DNA of 17,036 nt from Bacillota bacterium (GTDB lineage Bacteria; Bacillota; Clostridia; Tissierellales; Peptoniphilaceae): assembly GCA_023442775.1 (NCBI GenBank), contig JAEZXH010000009.1:1-17036 (forward strand). Reading direction: 5' to 3'. The position numbers and the translations under genes are program-made. Below the pieces are notes generated by a model. That model saw only the letters and a list, made by a program, of their open reading frames with translations. It had not been told where the DNA came from and ran no database searches. Positions 6,032 through 13,351 of the stretch are shown here, one piece after another. Positions within the stretch are counted from its first letter, which is position 1; each line of letters opens with the position of its first letter.

Positions 6032-7939
6032 ATGGCACTATTACAAGTTCGTCATCTCGCAAAATCCTATATCGTAGACCCCATTCTCACCGACGTGAAT
6101 TTCATCGTCGAAGAGGGGGAACACCTGGGCCTCATCGGGCAAAATGGCAGCGGCAAGACCACCCTCTTTCGCCTCCTCGCAGGGGAGCTCTCCCCCGACG
6201 AGGGGACGATTGCAAAGGCCAAGGAGGTGGAGATTGGCTACCTCTCCCAGGAGAGCCACTTCGACGAGGACGTGACGGTCTACGAAGCCTGTATGTCCCT
6301 CTTCGCCCACTACGAGGAGATGGAGGAAGAGCTGCGCCACCTCGAGGAGGCGATGAGCCGCGCCAAGGGGGAGGAATTGGAGGAACTCCTCGCCCGCTAC
6401 GGTCCCCTCTCCGAGACCTTCCACGCCTCAGAGGTCTACGGCGCCCCCTCGGCGGTGCGCGGCACCCTCGTGGGCCTTGGGTTTTCTCCCGAGGAGTTCG
6501 ACCAAAAGGCGAGTACCCTCTCCGGAGGACAAAAGGCGCGCCTCGCCCTCGCCCGTCTCCTCTTAAAGAAGCCGAATTTTCTCCTCTTGGACGAGCCGAC
6601 GAACCACTTGGACATGGGGGCCATCGGGTGGCTGGAAAAAACCCTCGCCGCCTATCCCGGCGCCCTCATTGTCATTTCCCACGACCGGTATTTTCTCGAC
6701 AAGGTCTGTACCCGCATCCTCTCCCTAGAACACGGGGAAATCACCTCCTACAGGGGAAACTACACCGCCTACCTCGCCGCCCACAAAAAGGACGTGGAGC
6801 TCAAACGCAAGCAGTACGAGGACCAGCAAAAGGAGATCGCCCGCCAAGAGGCGATTATCGACCGGTACATGCGCTGGGGACGAGAAAAGTCCATTCGCCA
6901 GGCGAAGAGTCGGCAAAAGCTCCTGGACAAGGTGAAGGTCTTAGAGAACGTCACCGAGGAGAAGCGGGCGAGTTTTCACTTTACTCCCGCGCGGGAGAGT
7001 GGCTACGACGTCCTCCAAGTCCAAGACCTCGCCATGAGCGTCCCGGGAAAGACTCTCTTCACCGACTTAAACTTTGAGATCTATCGCCAGCAGCGGGTCT
7101 GCCTCATCGGCCACAACGGCAGCGGCAAGAGTACCCTCTTTCGCCTCATCATGCGCAAGATGCGCCCGGACGCGGGACGGATTGTCCACGGCGCCCAGGT
7201 GGAAATTTCCTACTTCGACCAGGAGATGGCCCACTTGGACCCGGAAAACACGGTCATCGACGAGATCTGGGACGCCTTCCCCCGCCTGACCCACCAGGAG
7301 ATTCGAGGGCACCTCGCCCGGTTCCTCTTCTTTGGCGATGACGTCTTCAAACTCGTCGGCGACCTCTCTGGTGGCGAAAAGGGGCGCCTCTCCCTCTTGA
7401 AGCTCATCTTGGGGGCGGGGAATTTCCTCCTCTTGGACGAACCGACGAACCACCTGGATTTAGAGAGCAAAGAGGTCTTGGAAGAGGCGTTAAAGGACTA
7501 CGACGGCACGATCTTTGCCATCTCCCACGACCGGTATTTCTTGAATCAACTCGCCGAGCGCATCCTCGTCTTAGAGGACGGCCACCTCTCCCAATATCTT
7601 GGAAATTACGACGACTACCTGGAAAAGATTGAGGAGAAGGAGGACCCCTTCCTCGCTGAAGAGGTCTCGAAGACGAAGCGGCAACAGGAAAAGAAGAAGA
7701 GCCGGGATCAGACGAAACAGACCCGGGCGAAGAAAAAACGCCTCGCCGAGGTGGAGAAGCGCATCGAGGAGTTGGAGGAGCGCATCGCCACCATCGACAC
7801 CGCCTTTGAAGCCCCGGACCTCTACGACGACTTCGGCGCGGTGGGAAGGCTCACCAAGGAGCGAGAAGAAGTGGAGGATGCCCTCTTGGGGGCCATGGAA
7901 CTCTGGGAGGAACTCTCGGAAGAAGTGTCACAAATATGA
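6032..7939 (+). CDS. ABC-F family ATPase (duplicated ATP-binding cassettes, ribosome-associated type)
   Basis: This soluble 635-residue protein has two ABC domains and no membrane segments. Cassette 1 has Walker A GQNGSGKT (36-43), signature LSGGQ (163-167) and Walker B with LLLDEPTNHLD (184-194). A charged linker (about 245-315) corresponds to the P-site tRNA interaction motif. Cassette 2 has GHNGSGKS (360-367), LSGGE (445-449) and LLLDEPTNHLD (466-476). Residues 545-632 are a Lys/Glu-rich C-terminal coiled coil, as in Uup and YdiF. The family binds the ribosomal E site; some members relieve stalling and others give antibiotic resistance. The length and C-terminal coil suggest a housekeeping YdiF/Uup-like member rather than a resistance determinant, but this cannot be settled by eye. 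It ends 57 nt before hcp. Confidence 0.95.
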   Translation: MALLQVRHLAKSYIVDPILTDVNFIVEEGEHLGLIGQNGSGKTTLFRLLAGELSPDEGTIAKAKEVEIGYLSQESHFDEDVTVYEACMSLFAHYEEMEEELRHLEEAMSRAKGEELEELLARYGPLSETFHASEVYGAPSAVRGTLVGLGFSPEEFDQKASTLSGGQKARLALARLLLKKPNFLLLDEPTNHLDMGAIGWLEKTLAAYPGALIVISHDRYFLDKVCTRILSLEHGEITSYRGNYTAYLAAHKKDVELKRKQYEDQQKEIARQEAIIDRYMRWGREKSIRQAKSRQKLLDKVKVLENVTEEKRASFHFTPARESGYDVLQVQDLAMSVPGKTLFTDLNFEIYRQQRVCLIGHNGSGKSTLFRLIMRKMRPDAGRIVHGAQVEISYFDQEMAHLDPENTVIDEIWDAFPRLTHQEIRGHLARFLFFGDDVFKLVGDLSGGEKGRLSLLKLILGAGNFLLLDEPTNHLDLESKEVLEEALKDYDGTIFAISHDRYFLNQLAERILVLEDGHLSQYLGNYDDYLEKIEEKEDPFLAEEVSKTKRQQEKKKSRDQTKQTRAKKKRLAEVEKRIEELEERIATIDTAFEAPDLYDDFGAVGRLTKEREEVEDALLGAMELWEELSEEVSQI

Positions 7940-7969
7940 CGGAAGGATCTCCCTTCTCTTTTGTAGAAT
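7926..7969 (+). promoter_or_regulatory. hcp: hcp promoter with candidate upstream activator dyad
   Basis: A -10-like TAGAAT lies at 7964-7969 with no recognisable -35. A dyad GTCA-N6-TGAC (7927-7940), overlapping the ABC-F stop codon, is centred about 41-42 bases before the predicted start. That is the position used by class II Crp/Fnr-type activators. The sequence is seen; the regulator is inferred. Confidence 0.4.
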
Positions 7970-7996
7970 GAACCTACGAAAGGAAGGGAGATTTTC

Positions 7997-9556
7997 ATGT
8001 TTTGCTACCAATGTCAAGAAAGCTTTAAGAACACCGGCTGCACCCGTGGAGGCGTCTGCGGAAAGACGGCGAAGACCGCCGACATCCAAGACGAACTCAT
8101 CGCCGTGACCAAGGGCCTTGCCCTCGCCGCAGAGAAGAAGGGCATCGCCCCCAGTGAAGTCGCAGACCTTCTGCGGGACAACCTCTTTCGCACCATCACC
8201 AACGCCAACTTTGACGACGAGAACCACCTCGCCGCCATCGCTGAAACCAAGGCGCGCATGAAAGAGATTTACGGAGAAGGAGCGGAAGACCTCATCCCCA
8301 CCCCCGGGGTCCTCGCCGAAGAGGATGAGAATCTTCGGAGTTTGAAGGAACTCATCACCTATGGTCTCAAGGGTTTTGCCGCCTATGGCCGCCACGCCGC
8401 GGTCCTCGGAAAGACTTCCGAAGAAAATGACGCCTTCCTCGTGAAGGCCCTGGCGGAGCTCACGAGAGAGCACACCGTCGAGGAACTCCTCGGCCTCACC
8501 ATGGAAACGGGAGAGGCGGGAGTGCGCGCCATGGCCCTTCTCGACGAGGCAAACACCTCCCGCTATGGCCACCCCGAGATCACCCAAGTGTCCTTAAAAC
8601 CCGGGAATCGCCCCGGCATCCTCGTCTCGGGCCACGACCTTCGGGACTTGGAGGAACTCTTGGAGCAATCGAAGGACGCTGGAGTCGACATCTACACCCA
8701 CTCGGAGATGCTCCCCGCCAACGCCTACCCCGCCCTCAAGGCCTATTCCCACTTAAAGGGGAACTACGGCTCCTCCTGGCACCGTCAACGGGAGGAGTTC
8801 GAAGCCTTCCACGGCCCGATTCTCATGACCACGAACTGCATCGTCCCCCCGAAGGACTCCTACAAGGATCGTCTCTTCACCACCGGGGTCGCCGCCTATC
8901 CCGGGTGCCCCGTCGTGGAGGAAGACGCCTCGGGGAAGAAGGACTTCTCGAGACTCATCGAGGTCGCCAAGTCCTGTGAAGCCCCAGAGGTGTTAGAAGA
9001 GGGTTCTATGCCCATCGGCTTTGCCCACAACCAAGTCCTCGCCCTTGCGGACAAGGTGGTGGAGGCGGTGAAGAGCGGCGCAGTGCGCGGCTTCGCCGTC
9101 ATGGCCGGGTGCGACGGACGCCAAGGAGAGCGCTCCTACTACACCGACTTTGCCAAAGCGCTTCCCGAAGACGTCATCATCCTCACCGCAGGGTGTGCAA
9201 AGTACCGGTACAACAAGCTGGGCCTCGGGGATATTGGAGGCATTCCTCGGGTCCTCGACGCGGGGCAGTGCAACGACTCCTACTCCCTCGTCAAGACCGC
9301 CCTCGCCTTAAAGGACGCCTTTGGCCTCGAGGACATCAATGACCTCCCCATCATCTACAACATCGCCTGGTACGAGCAAAAGGCGGTCATCGTCCTCCTC
9401 GCCCTCTTGAGCCTCGGGGTGAAGAACATCCACTTGGGACCAACTCTTCCCGCATTCCTCTCCCCCGCCGTGGCCACCACCTTGGTGGATCTCTTTGGCA
9501 TCGCACCAAACACCACGGTGAAGGAGGATATGGAGATCTTCTTCCCCGCCTCCTAA
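7997..9556 (+). CDS. hcp: Hydroxylamine reductase / hybrid cluster protein Hcp
   Basis: This 519-residue cytosolic iron-sulfur protein belongs to the family that reduces hydroxylamine or NO and acts in nitrosative-stress defence of anaerobes. The N-terminal cysteines C3, C6, C15 and C21 (C-x2-C-x8-C-x5-C) bind the first cluster. The hybrid Fe-S-O cluster ligands are visible in the conserved contexts TNCIVPP (C281), YPGCPVVEE (C304), TAGCAKYRY (C400) and DAGQCND (C425). The Rossmann-like middle (VMAGCDGRQGERSYYTDFA) is typical. The start has a good ribosome site (AGGAAGGGAG). It has its own weak promoter with a candidate activator dyad. The gene lies downstream of ABC-F and close to rex, another redox function. 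No adjacent hcr reductase is present. Confidence 0.97.
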   Translation: MFCYQCQESFKNTGCTRGGVCGKTAKTADIQDELIAVTKGLALAAEKKGIAPSEVADLLRDNLFRTITNANFDDENHLAAIAETKARMKEIYGEGAEDLIPTPGVLAEEDENLRSLKELITYGLKGFAAYGRHAAVLGKTSEENDAFLVKALAELTREHTVEELLGLTMETGEAGVRAMALLDEANTSRYGHPEITQVSLKPGNRPGILVSGHDLRDLEELLEQSKDAGVDIYTHSEMLPANAYPALKAYSHLKGNYGSSWHRQREEFEAFHGPILMTTNCIVPPKDSYKDRLFTTGVAAYPGCPVVEEDASGKKDFSRLIEVAKSCEAPEVLEEGSMPIGFAHNQVLALADKVVEAVKSGAVRGFAVMAGCDGRQGERSYYTDFAKALPEDVIILTAGCAKYRYNKLGLGDIGGIPRVLDAGQCNDSYSLVKTALALKDAFGLEDINDLPIIYNIAWYEQKAVIVLLALLSLGVKNIHLGPTLPAFLSPAVATTLVDLFGIAPNTTVKEDMEIFFPAS

Positions 9557-9572
9557 ATCATGTTCTCTCACG

Positions 9573-9603
9573 AAAAAAAGCCCCTCACTGTGGGGCTTTT
9601 TCT
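9573..9603. terminator. Bidirectional terminator shared by hcp and the carboxypeptidase gene
   Basis: A 10-bp stem AAAAAGCCCC/GGGGCTTTTT encloses the loop TCACTGT. It gives a T-run in both directions between the convergent genes. The loop contains the TGA stop (minus strand, 9585-9587) of the carboxypeptidase, so its last codons are part of the stem. Confidence 0.9.
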
Positions 9604-10907
9604 TGTGGTGCCATGAGTTCCTCGAAGACTTCCTTCAACAGGTGACGGGCGCGGCTGAGGATGTGGCGTTGACGCAGGGGTTCGTGAATGAGGACGTCGG
9701 TGCGTAAGAGGACCTTTCCCCCCTTGGTCACCACCACCTCGCCGACGGAGGTGTCCTTGGGAAGGGGCGGTGTCTGGGGCTTTAAGCGAAGGCTCACCTC
9801 GGGGGGATTCTTCCGGTCCACGAGAAGACTCAGCTCCTGAGAGGGATAGACGGGAAGGCTCTCGGGAACCGCGTCCTTCACCTCGAGGTTTCCAAGGGTC
9901 ACCGACTCGTCGAGGACACGTCGCTGTTCATAGCGGGCAAGATGCTCCACGGCGAGACGACGCGCCGCGACGAACCGGGCCCAGTTGTTCGGACTGCCCA
10001 TGGTGATGAAGATGAGGCGCATGTCCTCGGTCTCGTGCTCCTTCCCGGGTTTTAAGGCCGTGGCCACGAGGCAGCGTCCCGCGGCGTTCGTGTACCCGGT
10101 CTTCAGTCCATCGACCCCGCCCACGATGCCAAGGAGGGGATTCGTGTTGATCTCCGAGAAGTTGCGCTCGTTGTCGATGAGGGCGGACTTGGCGCTCATG
10201 GTGAGAACCTCGGGGTAGCGACTGATGAGAAGCCGGGTCAAGGTGAAGAGGTCCACGGTGCGCATCTGGTTGTAGTCCATCTTGGCGTAGTCGGTGAGGC
10301 CGTGGGGGTTGACCATGTGCCCTTGAAAGCCCAGGGCCTTCATCCGTTGATTTACCATCTGAATGAAGGCCTCTTGACTGCCCGCCACGTAGGTGCCAAG
10401 GGCGGTGATGGCGTCGTTGCCCGAAACGATGAGACTCGCCTCGATGAGTTTTTTCAGACTCACCATCTCCCCGGCCTGGAGTTTGAAACTACTCCCCCCA
10501 AGGGCGGCGCTCTTCTCGTCGATGGAAATCTTCGTCTCCAGGTCCACTCCCTTCGTCTCGAGCTCCTCGAGGACCACATAGAGACTCATGAGTTTCGACG
10601 TGCTCGCCAAGGGAAGGACCTCCTCCGCGTGAGATGCGCAGAGAACCGTCCCGGATTTTGCGTCGCCGACGAGAAAGGCGGTGGTAAGAGCACTGGTGGG
10701 CTTTTGCTCCAGGGACTGAATCCGCTCCACCTCGCTCTTCGTCGCCCGGTCGGGGCCCGTCGCCGTGGGCACGAGGATGTCTTGATCCCTCGGCTCTTGT
10801 TGTGGGGCTACCGCAGCGGGGGGAGCCTCCTGAGGCACTGCCGCCGGTGCCGCCCCCAAGAGCAGCGGCGCCACCAAGCATAAGCTATAGAGTTGTCGTC
10901 TGTTCAT
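9585..10907 (-). CDS. D-alanyl-D-alanine carboxypeptidase (PBP5/6 type, S11 family)
   Basis: This exported serine peptidase trims the terminal D-Ala from peptidoglycan stem peptides. I choose the ATG at 10907 because AGAGGTGG precedes it and the protein then begins with a signal peptide (NRRQ, hydrophobic LCLVAPLLLGAAPAA). A longer in-frame start at 11009 would bury this signal. The protein is 440 residues. A Pro/Ala/Gln-rich linker (about 20-50) precedes the catalytic domain. Active-site motifs are S102-T-S-K105 (SxxK), SGN at 162-164 and KTG at 269-271. The C-terminal part (about 325-420) fits the beta-rich PBP5_C domain. There is no clear C-terminal amphipathic or transmembrane anchor, unlike many homologues, so it may be released or held by the uncleaved signal. 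Confidence 0.93.
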   Translation of the reverse strand: MNRRQLYSLCLVAPLLLGAAPAAVPQEAPPAAVAPQQEPRDQDILVPTATGPDRATKSEVERIQSLEQKPTSALTTAFLVGDAKSGTVLCASHAEEVLPLASTSKLMSLYVVLEELETKGVDLETKISIDEKSAALGGSSFKLQAGEMVSLKKLIEASLIVSGNDAITALGTYVAGSQEAFIQMVNQRMKALGFQGHMVNPHGLTDYAKMDYNQMRTVDLFTLTRLLISRYPEVLTMSAKSALIDNERNFSEINTNPLLGIVGGVDGLKTGYTNAAGRCLVATALKPGKEHETEDMRLIFITMGSPNNWARFVAARRLAVEHLARYEQRRVLDESVTLGNLEVKDAVPESLPVYPSQELSLLVDRKNPPEVSLRLKPQTPPLPKDTSVGEVVVTKGGKVLLRTDVLIHEPLRQRHILSRARHLLKEVFEELMAPQEKAPQ

Positions 10908-10926
10908 TCCTACCACCTCTTGGGCT

Positions 10927-10935
10927 ATTGTACCA
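10927..10935 (-). promoter_or_regulatory. Candidate extended -10 of the carboxypeptidase gene
   Basis: TG-G-TACAAT on the minus strand (10935-10927), without a clear -35. A start from it would leave a leader of only about 13 nt, so the call is tentative. Confidence 0.3.
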
Positions 10936-10999
10936 GAGAGTAAGAGCGGAGAAAAGAAAAAGTATTGGCGGCATATCACCTCGATGGTGTGAATTCCGC

Positions 11000-11028
11000 T
11001 TTCCATCAAGTAAAATATAGGATATAAT
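11000..11028 (+). promoter_or_regulatory. Promoter of the phd-doc operon
   Basis: TTTCCA (11000-11005), 17 bases, then a perfect TATAAT (11023-11028). The imperfectly conserved dyad TAGG-N10-CCTA (11018-11035) is centred on the -10 box, as expected for an autoregulating antitoxin operator. The operator part is inferred. Confidence 0.6.
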
Positions 11029-11053
11029 TAACCTAGACTGAAAGGAGGATATG

Positions 11054-11311
11054 ATGAAGATTGACACGCGCGCTATGGTGAGTATGACTGAAGCAAATCA
11101 AAACTTCTCGAAGGTCGCTAACTTGGCGCAACAAATGGGTTCTGTCCTCATATTAAAGAACAATCGACCTAATCTTGTGATTGTTCCATTTGAAACCATC
11201 GAGAGGCAATACAACACTCTCCCCGAAAAGTTCGATGATGACGAGTTTGTAAATCTTGCAAACCAAGTGTTCGATATGTATGATGAAACATTCCGAAAGC
11301 TTGCAGAATAA
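11054..11311 (+). CDS. Phd/YefM-type antitoxin
   Basis: An 85-residue protein. Its N-terminus (KIDTRAMVSMTEANQNFSKVANLAQ, split here only by family comparison) follows the Phd/YefM DNA-binding fold, with the strand VLILKNNRPNLVIVPFE typical of that family. The acidic C-terminal tail (FDDDEF...FDMYDETF) is the part that would wrap and neutralise the Doc toxin. ATG 11054 is preferred over ATG 11051 because it lies 5 rather than 2 nt after AGGAGG. The downstream toxin gene overlaps its 3' end. Codon use is AT-rich compared with the surrounding core genes, suggesting acquisition. The antitoxin presumably also represses its own promoter. Confidence 0.9.
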   Translation: MKIDTRAMVSMTEANQNFSKVANLAQQMGSVLILKNNRPNLVIVPFETIERQYNTLPEKFDDDEFVNLANQVFDMYDETFRKLAE

Positions 11312-11699
11312 TCCGATTTCTGTGGAAGCTGCTCTTCGAATTCATAAGAATACTATCCTACGTCACGGTGGCTCGCATGGAGTTCGAGACCTCGGGTTAC
11401 TAGAGTCAGCTCTTTCAAGCCCTTTTCAGACTTTTAATGGCGAACCCCTATATAGAACTCCATTTCATCGAGCTGCGCAACTTTTAATTGGGCTCGTTAC
11501 TAATCATCCTTTTATTGACGGCAATAAAAGAGTTGCTCTGGCGGTCTGTATTACGTACTTACTCGAAGAAGGTTACCTTCTCTGCACAAGTCATACAGAT
11601 CTATACGCCTTAGTGCTTCAGGCCATCGAGGGGAGCTCCTTAGAAGAAATCTCCAGAAAAATTGAAGATTATTCTAATATCATCTTTTCGTGGCGTTAA
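11280..11699 (+). CDS. doc: Doc-type toxin (Fic/Doc fold, EF-Tu kinase family)
   Basis: About 139 residues. The hallmark Fic/Doc loop HPFIDGNKR is at 76-84, with H76 and the Doc-type NKR. The N-terminal AALRIHKN and GGSHGVRDLGLLESAL (about 29-45) are the usual Doc motifs. Established Doc toxins phosphorylate EF-Tu and stop translation. The exact start is uncertain: ATG 11280 or 11283, both inside the antitoxin gene, or TTG 11301; none has a good ribosome site. This suggests coupling to antitoxin translation, which keeps toxin output low. The frame is intact and the active-site motif complete, so the toxin is probably functional. AT-rich codon use is shared with the antitoxin. Confidence 0.92.
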   Translation: MMKHSESLQNNPISVEAALRIHKNTILRHGGSHGVRDLGLLESALSSPFQTFNGEPLYRTPFHRAAQLLIGLVTNHPFIDGNKRVALAVCITYLLEEGYLLCTSHTDLYALVLQAIEGSSLEEISRKIEDYSNIIFSWR

Positions 11700-11735
11700 T
11701 AAGTGCTGCATAAAAGTGTAGTTCTAAGTTTCTTC

Positions 11736-11749
11736 GGGTAAGAATACCC
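11736..11749. repeat. Perfect inverted repeat upstream of the CoA-disulfide reductase gene
   Basis: GGGTA-AGAA-TACCC lies 18 bases before the reductase ATG and just ahead of its ribosome site. It could be an operator or a small leader hairpin. No clear -35/-10 pair is visible in 11700-11767. Confidence 0.45.
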
Positions 11750-11767
11750 CACTGAGAGGAGGAATCT

Positions 11768-13186
11768 ATGAAAGTTATCATCATCGGAGCTGTTGCCGGG
11801 GGAACCTCGACGGCGGCAAAACTCTCCCGCCTGAGAAAGGATGCGGAGATTACCATCTATGAAGCCTTGGGGTACATCTCCTACTCCTCCTGCAACATGC
11901 CCTACTACATTGGGGACGTGGTGGAGGACGAGGACTCTCTCATCCCAAGGGACCCTCACTATTTCGCAAAACACTACGGCGTCACCGTCAAGATTCACCA
12001 CCGGGTCGAGTCGGTGGACCCAGAAAAAAAGACGGTCACCGTGAGAAACCTCGACACCGACGAAACCTTCGAGGACACCTACGACAAACTCCTCTTCGCC
12101 ACAGGAGCCCGGTCGAATTTCCCGCCCATTGAGGGCTTGGATCAAGACCACGTCTACTCCCTTCGCGTCGTCGAGGACATGAAGACCCTCAAGGAGAAAC
12201 TCTCCTGTTGTCATCCGACTCCCGGCACCGCCATTGTCATCGGCAGCGGCTTTATCGGCCTCGAGATGGTGGAGAACTTCCGCCGTCTCGGCTATCACGT
12301 GAAGCTCCTCGTCATGAGCTCCGTCTCGAACTTAAGCCCTGAGATGAGCGTCTACATGATCGAACACATGAAGCGCTACGGCGTGGAGATCGTGGAAAAC
12401 GCCGCGGCGAAAAAGATTACGAAAGAGGGCGTGGAAACCACCGACGGCCGCTTCGTCGAGGGGGACTTCGTCTTCGTCGCCACGGGAGCCAAGCCAAACA
12501 CAGAAATTGCCGCCTCCATTGGCATCCGCCTCGGGGACAGTGGCGCCATCGTCACCAACGCCTTTGGAGAGACGAATGTGGAAGACATCTACGCCGCTGG
12601 GGACTGTGCCCAGACGATTTCCGTCGTGGACCAAAGCCCGGTCTACATCCCCTTGGGATCCACGGCGAACAAGATGGGCCGCACCGTCGCCGATGCCATG
12701 GCGGGAATTTGTCGCCCCTTCCCCGGAATCGCCGGGACGAGCATCTTCAAGCTCTTCGACATGGAAGTGGGCTCCACGGGGCTTTCCGAGAAGCGAGCGA
12801 AGGACCTCGGCTATGAGACCTTGGTCTTCTCCCACGCCAACCGGAGCCACTACCAATCCCACGGTGGAGAGCCCATCCTCGTCAAGGCGGTCGTCGACCG
12901 ACGCAGCCTACGTCTTCTCGGCGTCGAGCTCATCGGCTTCTCCGGCGTCAAGGCTCGCCTGGACACCTACGCCACCTACATCACCTTCGGCGGCACCTTG
13001 GATAAGCTTGAAAACCTCGACCTCGCCTATGCGCCCCCCTTCGCCACGGTGCGCGACGTCGTCCTCTACACCGGGATGGTGGGAATGAGCCGTTACGAAA
13101 AGGAAGAATGGGAGATGGACAAGAATCCGAACTCCTCCTTCCTCGAACACGTGAAAACCCGCACCCTCAAAGAAGAGATGGCATAA
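11768..13186 (+). CDS. cdr: CoA-disulfide reductase / NADH oxidase family flavoprotein
   Basis: A 472-residue FAD-dependent pyridine nucleotide-disulfide oxidoreductase. The N-terminal FAD fold has GAVAGGTSTAAK (7-18). The single redox cysteine C42 sits in SYSSCNMPYYIG, the context seen in CoA-disulfide reductases and water-forming NADH oxidases, where one Cys works with CoA or forms a sulfenic acid. The NAD(P)H fold has GSGFIG at 160-165; ATGAKPN and IYAAGDCA (275-282) complete the FAD site. The C-terminal dimerisation domain begins near 335. There is no rhodanese domain. The start has an ideal GAGAGGAGG site. Which reaction dominates (CoA-disulfide reduction or O2 reduction) cannot be read from sequence. 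It is downstream of phd-doc and has its own terminator. Confidence 0.9.
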   Translation: MKVIIIGAVAGGTSTAAKLSRLRKDAEITIYEALGYISYSSCNMPYYIGDVVEDEDSLIPRDPHYFAKHYGVTVKIHHRVESVDPEKKTVTVRNLDTDETFEDTYDKLLFATGARSNFPPIEGLDQDHVYSLRVVEDMKTLKEKLSCCHPTPGTAIVIGSGFIGLEMVENFRRLGYHVKLLVMSSVSNLSPEMSVYMIEHMKRYGVEIVENAAAKKITKEGVETTDGRFVEGDFVFVATGAKPNTEIAASIGIRLGDSGAIVTNAFGETNVEDIYAAGDCAQTISVVDQSPVYIPLGSTANKMGRTVADAMAGICRPFPGIAGTSIFKLFDMEVGSTGLSEKRAKDLGYETLVFSHANRSHYQSHGGEPILVKAVVDRRSLRLLGVELIGFSGVKARLDTYATYITFGGTLDKLENLDLAYAPPFATVRDVVLYTGMVGMSRYEKEEWEMDKNPNSSFLEHVKTRTLKEEMA

Positions 13187-13213
13187 AAAGAGAGCCCCTC
13201 GGGGCTCTTTTTC
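13187..13213 (+). terminator. cdr: Terminator of the CoA-disulfide reductase gene
   Basis: AGAGCCCC-TC-GGGGCTCT (13191-13208) followed by T-rich sequence, immediately after the TAA stop. The core CCCCTCGGGG is the same as in the tuf terminator. Confidence 0.92.
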
Positions 13214-13259
13214 TTGTCTCCGTGACGCGGATCCTGGGGGGTATCTCCGAGGAACTCGA

Positions 13260-13300
13260 AGAAAACGGGCAAGACAATTTGATTCTCTCACCCGTTTTCT
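13260..13300. repeat. 10-bp perfect inverted repeat between convergent genes
   Basis: AGAAAACGGG at 13260-13269 pairs with CCCGTTTTCT at 13291-13300 around a 21-nt loop. It follows the reductase terminator and lacks a T-run, so it does not look like a second ordinary terminator. Its role is unknown. Confidence 0.7.
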
Positions 13301-13325
13301 GTAATCATTAAAACTCATAGAGACA

Positions 13326-13351
13326 TCTTCTAGAAGAGGCTTATGCCTCCT
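13326..13351 (-). terminator. Hairpin at the end of the AraC-type gene (weak terminator)
   Basis: On the minus strand, GAGGC-ATAA-GCCTC is followed by TTCT and the 12-bp palindrome TCTTCTAGAAGA. The TAA stop codon lies in the loop. The T-run is poor, so termination here is only likely. Confidence 0.5.

Noticed and set aside
6013..7077. A 354-codon plus-strand frame overlapping the ABC-F gene
   Set aside because: It lies in another frame of an intact ABC-F gene, has low-complexity Arg/Pro/Gly-rich composition and no conserved motif. It is an effect of the C-rich codon use.
6032..7939. The ABC-F protein as an antibiotic-resistance determinant
   Set aside because: The C-terminal Uup/YdiF-like coiled coil and core-like codon use suggest a housekeeping member; nothing in the sequence points to a resistance subfamily.
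10978..10991. CACC-TCGA-TGGTG dyad between the carboxypeptidase and the antitoxin genes
   Set aside because: The arms are short and it sits away from both -10 boxes; the TAGG-N10-CCTA dyad on the phd promoter is a better operator candidate.
10908..11009. An N-terminal extension of the carboxypeptidase to 11009
   Set aside because: It would place the signal peptide internally and overlap the toxin-antitoxin promoter region. The ATG at 10907 has a good ribosome site and begins directly with the signal peptide.
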